A stretch of 64,000 nucleotides of DNA, from contig CAYJDW010000001.1 in NCBI GenBank assembly GCA_964368985.1, positions 1 through 64,000 of the forward strand, given 5' to 3'. The stretch comes from G023898405 sp964368985. Its GTDB lineage: Bacteria; Myxococcota; UBA727; JABDBI01. This document shows, piece after piece, positions 59,172 to 64,000 of the stretch. The position numbers and the translations under genes were made by a program. Below the pieces are notes generated by a model. The model was not told the DNA's origin. It worked only from the letters and a program-made list of their open reading frames with translations, and made no database searches. Numbering within the stretch: the stretch's first letter is position 1; every line of letters starts with the position of its first letter.

Positions 59172-61121
59172 TTAACCTTGTGTAGTCGTCATTGCGAGCG
59201 GAGCGCGGCAATCCATCCGGATTGGCGAGGGGCGCAGCAAGGACCAGGCTCCACTGAAAATCTCCAGCCTTGCGAGACAAAGGGGTCTTTGCAGAGGCCA
59301 AAAATTCCATCCAATCGTGGCATTGGTGCCGGGATGAATAGCTCCCTGATACCAAAAGCTGGTGGATGATTCGATTCCAGAGCCGGCTTCTCTGAGCTTA
59401 TCGTGCACGTTCGTTACATTGTCCATGCGATCATCGATGAAGAGCACCTTTTTAAAGGGATAATGCGGACGTGCAGCATTAAGAAATTGTCTCAGAAGAG
59501 TCCCTTTATTGGTGTAATTCGCATAAAGAACGCCATTTCGGTAAGTAGCACCAGGATTGAAGTTAGCGACCCAGGCATAGGAGGCATTTAATCCTAGGGC
59601 ATTTAAATCCGCGTGGCCACCTTCAGCTAAATTTGCGGGCATATGGCGAGCGGTAAGCGCAATGAACTTAGCACCTGGATTGGTGGTAGTATTGGAGCAC
59701 TGATTAATAAGAGCTTGCCACATTGTCAAGGTTCGGTTGTGTTCGGCGAGGCTCAGATTGGCAACATCTGGATAAGGCCAAGTATGACCAGCAACCCAAG
59801 CCAAAGTGGCATCAATATCAAAAACTACCAAGGTTTCGTTATCAATCTGGCCTAATATTTCGTTGATATTAAAAGTTTTCATGGTGCGGTAAGCTTGTTT
59901 TGAGATAGCGGGAATACCGAGCGGAGTGGCATTATCACCTCTCACCACGTGAAAATGAAGATGTGGCTGCGATTGATTGGCATCACGCCCAGCATTGCTG
60001 ATGAAACGAAAACTTCCTGTGCCCACAGCCTGATTATCGACGATAATTTGATTGATTGCGGTCAACAGAACTTTCATTTCTTCTCCTGAACCATTCCTAA
60101 AGAAATCATAGGTCGAAACATAAGCACCTTTGGGAATAGCCAACATATGCACCCTCGCTTGAGGACCTATATCCCTAAAAGTCATCGCTTTCACGGTGCC
60201 GAGAGTGTGAACGCGATAGTTGGCTCCGGCAAATGTTTCATCTACATAACTGCGAAAGGCGTGGTGCGGGCTGTATACCGCATTAATATCCACATTCGGC
60301 CCATGATGGCGACGATGCTGACCGGCAACTTGCACCGTATCGCCCAAAGGCTCGCCCCCAAACATGCGCCACGAAAAGGGCTGGCCAGCTTGAGGCAATT
60401 CATCGATTACCAATCGATAGCCATGGATGTTGAGTTTTAATGAATCCGCAAGCGTTGGGATTTGCCTAAAAGTCGCTTCTAAACGAGCTCCATCAAGAAG
60501 GGCGGCTTGGTAAAACTCCGCAAAATTTGCATAAGATGTGCCATCGGCCTTTTTTGGCACCACGCTCACATCGACTTTCGCAGTCCCGCTTTTTGTTCGC
60601 GATACAGTCAATTTATCCGTGCTCAAAGAAGCCACTTCAAGCCCAGGCACTGCATTGAAAAATTCTTTTAATGGACCAGCAGTTTTGGCGATTTCTTGGC
60701 AGTTATTGGTAAAAATCTTTCCGCCAAGTCGCTCAACTTTTTCAGCCGCCACATTACAATTGGCGATGTTTTGATTCTGATTATTCTGCTGTTGCTGATT
60801 ATTCTGCTGNNNNNNNNNNNNNNNNNNNNNNNNNNNNNNNNNNNNNNNNNNNNNNNNNNNNNNNNNNNNNNNNNNNNNNNNNNNNNNNNNNNNNNNNNNN
60901 NNNNNNNNNTGCTGATTATTCTGCTGTTGCTGATTATTCTGCTGCTGCTGATTATTCTGCTGTTGCTGATTATTCTGCTGCTGCTGATTATTCTGCTGGG
61001 GTGGAGTAGTTTGTTGAGGTTGCTCAACTATAATACCCGGTTTGCTTTCAATATCCTCAAGCTCAATGGGGCTGCAGGAAGCATAAAGTATCGATAATAA
61101 TAAGAAAAAATAATTTTTCAT
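59172..61121 (-). CDS. Lipoprotein with Q/N repeats, HIT domain and HAD (DUF2608-like) phosphatase domain; contains assembly gap
   Basis: A lipoprotein of about 650 residues as assembled. The signal FFLLLSILYASC precedes a low-complexity linker of Gln-Gln-Asn-Asn-Gln-Gln hexapeptides interrupted by 100 N. A HIT domain follows: ARVHMLAIPKGAYVS, then RFISNAGRDANQSQPHLHFH VV (nucleotide-binding His triad near 386-390). The C-terminal HAD domain has VVFDIDATLAW (nucleophile Asp), FIALTARHM and VLFIDDRMDN, as in DUF2608 proteins. The last 20 or so codons (RMDCRAPLAMTTTQG) come from an interspersed repeat. The fusion suggests periplasmic nucleotide or phosphate hydrolysis. True length depends on the gap. 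Confidence 0.8.
   Translation of the reverse strand: MKNYFFLLLSILYASCSPIELEDIESKPGIIVEQPQQTTPPQQNNQQQQNNQQQQNNQQQQNNQQQQNNQXXXXXXXXXXXXXXXXXXXXXXXXXXXXXXXXXXQQNNQQQQNNQNQNIANCNVAAEKVERLGGKIFTNNCQEIAKTAGPLKEFFNAVPGLEVASLSTDKLTVSRTKSGTAKVDVSVVPKKADGTSYANFAEFYQAALLDGARLEATFRQIPTLADSLKLNIHGYRLVIDELPQAGQPFSWRMFGGEPLGDTVQVAGQHRRHHGPNVDINAVYSPHHAFRSYVDETFAGANYRVHTLGTVKAMTFRDIGPQARVHMLAIPKGAYVSTYDFFRNGSGEEMKVLLTAINQIIVDNQAVGTGSFRFISNAGRDANQSQPHLHFHVVRGDNATPLGIPAISKQAYRTMKTFNINEILGQIDNETLVVFDIDATLAWVAGHTWPYPDVANLSLAEHNRTLTMWQALINQCSNTTTNPGAKFIALTARHMPANLAEGGHADLNALGLNASYAWVANFNPGATYRNGVLYANYTNKGTLLRQFLNAARPHYPFKKVLFIDDRMDNVTNVHDKLREAGSGIESSTSFWYQGAIHPGTNATIGWNFWPLQRPLCLARLEIFSGAWSLLRPSPIRMDCRAPLAMTTTQG
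59187..59215. repeat. Interspersed repeat arm inside the 3' end of the HIT-HAD gene
   Basis: One arm (CGTCATTGCGAGCGGAGCG and following bases) of the same family as at 52760. It is translated on the minus strand as MDCRAPLAMTT, so it supplies the final residues of the lipoprotein. Confidence 0.85.
60774..60998 (-). repeat. 18-bp tandem repeat coding for Q/N hexapeptides
   Basis: Units of 18 bases alternating CTGCTGTTG and CTGCTGCTG with GATTATT encode NNQQQQ. Roughly two units lie left and five right of the N run. Copy number cannot be known because the gap is in the middle. Confidence 0.9.
60810..60909. other. Assembly gap (100 N)
   Basis: Exactly 100 N, a conventional scaffold placeholder, inside the tandem repeat. 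The flanking frames happen to stay joined with this length, so the real size is unknown. Confidence 0.99.
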
Positions 61122-61269
61122 TCAGGTCTCTAAAAAGCATTATAGGTTGACAGTGTACTAATTAATTTTTCTTATGCAATAGAATGATGGCTTTAAATTT
61201 TATTTTTTACTGTGAATTTATTGTGCTTGAATTTGGTTATTTTGATTATTATTTTATATACTTTTAAAC

Positions 61270-61617
61270 ATGAGTATAATCAAAGAATTTAAAGAGTTTG
61301 CTATCAAAGGCAGCGTGGTTGATCTGGCGGTTGCGGTCATTATTGGAACTGCTTTTGGGAAAATCGTTGCATCGCTGGTTCAGGATATTTTGATGCCGCT
61401 TCTGGGAAAAATTATGGGAGGAATAAATTTAAGTAAACTAAACATAGTGTTAGCCGAGGCAAAAATAGAAAATGGCCGAGAAATATCGCCGCCGGTCTTA
61501 CTGCAAGTGGGAAATTTTCTTAATACGGTGGTCGATTTTTTCTTCATCGCTGTGGCGGTATTTTTGGTTATTCGGCTGCTTATGAGAGCCCAGCCGCCCG
61601 CTAAGCCCACCGTCTAA
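61270..61617 (+). CDS. mscL: Large-conductance mechanosensitive channel MscL
   Basis: A 115-residue pentameric channel that opens under membrane tension. The N-terminal helix and first membrane helix FAIKGSVVDLAVAVIIGTAFGKIV carry the family motif. The second helix is FLNTVVDFFFIAVAVFLVIR. The C-terminal cytoplasmic helix bundle is short (ends AQPPAKPTV). The ATG is preceded by an AT-rich stretch without a ribosome site. A -10-like TATACT lies only eight bases upstream with TTGGTT 18 bases before that, so the message may be nearly leaderless. Its end overlaps ribA by four bases, convergently. Confidence 0.94.
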   Translation: MSIIKEFKEFAIKGSVVDLAVAVIIGTAFGKIVASLVQDILMPLLGKIMGGINLSKLNIVLAEAKIENGREISPPVLLQVGNFLNTVVDFFFIAVAVFLVIRLLMRAQPPAKPTV

Positions 61618-62255
61618 AAGCGTCCATCGATCAACCAGTTTTCAATTTGTTCAGGTGCTGGCTTAGCGCGGTCAAGAAAATGGCCCATGCGTTGGCCTTT
61701 AACCTTCATATAGTCTTTGGCCAGATGAGGAACATCAGCCACATGAGACAAGCGTTCCACAACATGGATGCCTGCATTAACTAAAGCATCAACTTTGTTG
61801 GGATTATTGGTCATCAGACGGACGGATGCGATATTTAAATCCCGTAAAATACGGATGGCGCAATAGAATTCGCGACTGTCGTCCGGAAAGCCTAAAATGC
61901 GGTTAGCATCCACGGTATCAACGCCGCCTTCTTGCAGATTATAGGCTTTGATCTTATTGCCCAAACCGATCCCGCGCCCTTCTTGACGCAAATAGAGGAG
62001 CACACCAGCCCCTTCGGCGGCTATCATGGACATGGCCTTATCAAGCTGATGTTTGCAGTCGCATTTAAGCGAGGCAAAAACTTCCCCGGTCAGACATTCC
62101 GATTGAATTCTCGATAAAACGCCAGATTTATTCTCCACGTCGCCTTTTACAAGCGCGACATGTTCTAGTCCATCCTGCAAATGATAAACGACGCAGCGAA
62201 AATCGCCGTAGCTCGTGGGCAATACAGTTTCGGCAAAGCGGATATTGCCAAGCAT
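61614..62255 (-). CDS. ribA: GTP cyclohydrolase II
   Basis: The first enzyme of riboflavin synthesis, opening GTP to the diaminopyrimidinone with loss of formate and PPi. The 213 residues contain SECLTGEVFASLKCDCKHQL (zinc Cys residues), LLYLRQEGRGIGLGNKIKAY (catalytic Arg/Tyr region) and LMTNNPNKVDALVNAGI. It is the stand-alone RibA form, not fused to RibB. Starts at 62255 (AGGGA upstream) or 62285 (AGGA upstream) are both possible. The former fits the family N-terminus. Confidence 0.94.
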   Translation of the reverse strand: MLGNIRFAETVLPTSYGDFRCVVYHLQDGLEHVALVKGDVENKSGVLSRIQSECLTGEVFASLKCDCKHQLDKAMSMIAAEGAGVLLYLRQEGRGIGLGNKIKAYNLQEGGVDTVDANRILGFPDDSREFYCAIRILRDLNIASVRLMTNNPNKVDALVNAGIHVVERLSHVADVPHLAKDYMKVKGQRMGHFLDRAKPAPEQIENWLIDGRF

Positions 62256-62462
62256 AATCGCTTCCCTACTTAAGCAAGCAACCATAAACTTCCTGGAAAA
62301 GGTTTCGCCTCATAATATCACGGAGTTTTTGTTCGTCTAGCAAGGCCTAAGTCCCGAAAATACCATGTTTAAGGAAGGAACAGCTGTTTATCCATCGCTT
62401 GACAATCACCTATCAGTGACTATGGCAATGGTCAGATTCAAAACTAAGATCCGGAGGACTTT

Positions 62463-62756
62463 ATGCCAATTTATGAATATGCCTGTGAAAAATGCCAAAA
62501 AACCACTGAGCTTTTACAAAAAGTAGGGGAAGACAGCCCCGAACTTTGCCCCATGTGCGGAACTTCCGGTACGCTTAAAAAAGTGGTCAGCAACAGCGCG
62601 TTTCACTTAAAAGGCGGCGGTTGGTACAAGGATTTATATTCATCAACCAAGGCCAGCGACGACAAAGGAAGTTCTTCAACACCAGCAGTGTCAAAGCCCA
62701 AGGAAGAGAGTACACTGAGTCCATCGTCTGATAAAAAAGGCGACAAGACTGAATAG
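62463..62756 (+). CDS. FmdB-family zinc-ribbon protein
   Basis: A 97-residue protein with MPIYEYACEKCQKTTELLQK and PELCPMCG (two CxxC, zinc ribbon), followed by KKVVSNSAFHLKGGGWYKDLY, the usual FmdB segment, and a Ser/Lys-rich tail. Members are widespread small regulators or chaperone-like proteins of unknown function. GGAGGA precedes the ATG. It is followed after eight bases by a ferritin-like gene on the same strand. Confidence 0.92.
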   Translation: MPIYEYACEKCQKTTELLQKVGEDSPELCPMCGTSGTLKKVVSNSAFHLKGGGWYKDLYSSTKASDDKGSSSTPAVSKPKEESTLSPSSDKKGDKTE

Positions 62757-62764
62757 GAGTGTTT

Positions 62765-63310
62765 ATGTCAAAAAAAACATTTATTTCCGATATTGAAAAA
62801 ATTCGCGACCGTGCTCGTAAGCACATGGAGAAAGGCGCCATCACCGACGGATATCGAGGTGACCGGGAACAAGTTATCGCCATTCTTAATGAGGCATTGG
62901 CCACTGAGATTGTTTGCGTTTTGCGCTATAAAAGTCACTATTTTTTAGCCACCGGTATTCACTCTGAAGCGGTAGCCAATGAATTTTTACAACATGCTAA
63001 TGAAGAACAGGCCCATGCTGACGCCATTTCTAGGCGCATTGTTCAGTTAGGCGGCCGCCCTAATTGGTCCCCTGAAGGCTTACAAAAGCGAAGTCATGCT
63101 GATTATGTGGAGGGACATTCCTTAAAGCAAATGATTGAAGAAAATCTGGTAGCAGAACGGATTGCCATTGATAGTTATCGCGAAATGATCAGTTATGTCG
63201 GCGGCGATGATCCAACAACGAGACGAATTTTAGAAGACATCTTGGCGCAGGAAGAAGAGCATGCGGATGAGTTGGCGAATTTGTTAAGTGGTGTGGAGAA
63301 AGAGAAATAG
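62765..63310 (+). CDS. Bacterioferritin-like (ferritin-fold) protein
   Basis: A 181-residue four-helix bundle protein. The di-iron motifs lie at ILNEALATEIVCVLRYKSHY (Glu), FLQHANEEQAHADAIS (ExxH), MIEENLVAERIAIDSYREMI (Glu) and LEDILAQEEEHADELANL (ExxH). This is the ferritin-like superfamily, nearest to bacterioferritin/Dps-like. Iron storage or detoxification of peroxide is probable. The heme Met of bacterioferritin cannot be placed with certainty. GGAG precedes the ATG. It is in an operon with the FmdB gene. Confidence 0.85.
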   Translation: MSKKTFISDIEKIRDRARKHMEKGAITDGYRGDREQVIAILNEALATEIVCVLRYKSHYFLATGIHSEAVANEFLQHANEEQAHADAISRRIVQLGGRPNWSPEGLQKRSHADYVEGHSLKQMIEENLVAERIAIDSYREMISYVGGDDPTTRRILEDILAQEEEHADELANLLSGVEKEK

Positions 63311-63357
63311 GGCTTCCAAACCTTTTTTCTAAATAGGCCTAAGGCTTAGCACGACAA

Positions 63358-63491
63358 CTCCTCGCCCGCTTGCGGGAGAGGCCAGGGAGAGGGTGGAGGG
63401 CCTCAAAGTTTTGGCGTTATTTTTCAGCTAACCCGGAAAGTTTCCTAACTCCACCCTCACCCCCAGCCCTCTCCCGCAAGCGGGCGAGGGA
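63358..63491. repeat. Long imperfect inverted repeat
   Basis: Arms of about 40 bases (63358-63398 and 63450-63491), CTCGCCCGCTTGCGGGAGAG on the left and its complement on the right, flank a loop of about 50 bases. Each arm is itself partly palindromic (CTTGCGGGAG). It is much richer in G+C than its surroundings. Similar CCCTCTCCC repeats are known in other genomes. Confidence 0.85.
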
Positions 63492-63534
63492 GCGTGGTGC
63501 TTCATTTAGCCTCAACATCAATGAGGCTCCCCCA

Positions 63535-63560
63535 CAAAAAAGCGAGCCATCAAGGCTCGC
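63535..63560 (-). terminator. Terminator of the last gene (minus strand)
   Basis: On the minus strand a 7-bp stem GCGAGCC/GGCTCGC with a TTGAT loop is followed by six T residues, 25 bases after the stop codon of the gene at 63585. Confidence 0.85.
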
Positions 63561-63584
63561 CCCTATCAACTCTTAATTTAACAT

Positions 63585-63998
63585 CTAATCAAGAGCTAAT
63601 TCATTGCCCGATCGATCGGCATCAAATGCCCTCGTTTTGGTGGTGGCTGGTGTTCCAGACAAGAAACGGTCTGAAACTCTAATCGCCAAAGCTCCATCGG
63701 GAGCGTTGTAGGTTTCAACAAAGCCCTTAGCGAGCAATTTATCGAGAACCATGCGGCGATTATCCGGGGTAGTATCTAGGTGAGCTGAGCGCCAGCGGGT
63801 CAGAAAATATCCCAGGCCGACATAGCCACCGCTAAATTTATTTTGTGCTTGCTGCAATTCTGCCAAGAAAGAATCCATAGAAATATCGCCGGTTACGGTA
63901 GAAATTTCTAGGTTAGACTCATGTTCGTTGACATAAGGTGAATGGCTGTCTTCTTCTGGACCTAACTCACGTTCAAATTCAGCAAGACCTTCAAGCAT
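63585..63998 (-). CDS. Unknown protein, possibly 5'-truncated by the window edge
   Basis: At least 137 residues are visible. The N-terminal part is acidic (EFERELGPEEDSHS). The part from about residue 55 (GGYVGLGYFLTRWRSAHLD, then NRRMVLDKLLAKGFVETYNA) reads as a compact helix-strand domain resembling a winged-helix module. I cannot name the family. An ATG lies two bases from the edge, and the frame may continue beyond it, so the real start is unknown. Confidence 0.55.
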   Translation of the reverse strand: MLEGLAEFERELGPEEDSHSPYVNEHESNLEISTVTGDISMDSFLAELQQAQNKFSGGYVGLGYFLTRWRSAHLDTTPDNRRMVLDKLLAKGFVETYNAPDGALAIRVSDRFLSGTPATTKTRAFDADRSGNELALD

Positions 63999-64000
63999 GT

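Noticed and set aside
60774..60998. Regular 18-bp repeats that could look like a CRISPR array
   Set aside because: Units are contiguous without spacers, are in frame within a lipoprotein gene and code for Gln/Asn; no cas genes are nearby.

Overview
The window is a bacterial chromosomal segment with moderate-to-low G+C. It opens with the 3' end of a 23S rRNA gene and a 5S rRNA gene and then carries about 56 protein genes. The housekeeping set (MazG, RarA, DnaE, MutM, Uup, YbiT-like ABC-F, DeaD-type helicase, YheT-like hydrolase, YegD-like Hsp70, LysE/ArgO exporter) looks proteobacterial and is closest in style to Gammaproteobacteria. Secreted or outer-membrane-type proteins are abundant: lipoproteins, a zinc phospholipase C-like protein, a HIT+HAD lipoprotein with a Q/N-rich linker, a peptidoglycan amidase and a beta-helix protein. 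Their DUF2608, PLC and DUF4105 domains recall Legionellales-like or other host-associated bacteria. The exact lineage cannot be fixed from this sequence alone.

Layout. 0-0.6 kb: rRNA operon end. 0.7-10 kb: small-molecule kinase, Hsp70-like protein, a BlaI/M56 sensor pair, mazG, a MarR-EVE operon, a GIN-domain protein, a second isolated 5S gene, an alkyltransferase-like protein and a cupin. 10-16 kb: a GNAT remnant, a beta-helix surface protein, an amino-acid exporter, a metallo-beta-lactamase-fold hydrolase and an amidase. 16-21 kb: a nucleotide operon on the minus strand (deoxynucleoside kinase-like, class II ribonucleotide reductase, DUF402-like). 21-31 kb: lipoproteins, PLC-like protein, FMN reductase, ybiT, rarA, a second APH-fold kinase and deaD. 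32-38 kb: yheT, a PLP-enzyme/KMO-like flavoprotein pair and a parA-parB pair. 38-47 kb: a Na+/solute symporter, a lipid-binding-fold protein and a minus-strand SulP-DabA-DabB inorganic-carbon operon. 47-64 kb: DUF4105 protein, DASS transporter, uup, dnaE, mutM, EamA exporter, the HIT+HAD lipoprotein (interrupted by a 100-N assembly gap), mscL, ribA, an FmdB zinc ribbon, a ferritin-like protein and an unfinished gene at the edge.

The most striking unexplained signal is a perfect 14-bp palindrome, GTAGACGCGTCTAC (with two central-step variants). It occurs nine times between 6.6 and 37.2 kb and is intergenic every time apart from a 4-nt overlap with one stop codon. One copy lies exactly between parA and parB, and three pairs bracket single transcription units. 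I found no copy in the remaining 27 kb. It behaves like a DNA-level binding site (a parS/Noc-like or other nucleoid or global-regulator site) or a cassette boundary. Other notable items are two 5S genes that differ only by a compensatory base pair, an ABC-F protein with a crippled second ATPase site, a ribonucleotide reductase with a substituted active-site Asn, and a candidate sigma-54 promoter in front of a tiny Ala/Lys-rich exported protein.
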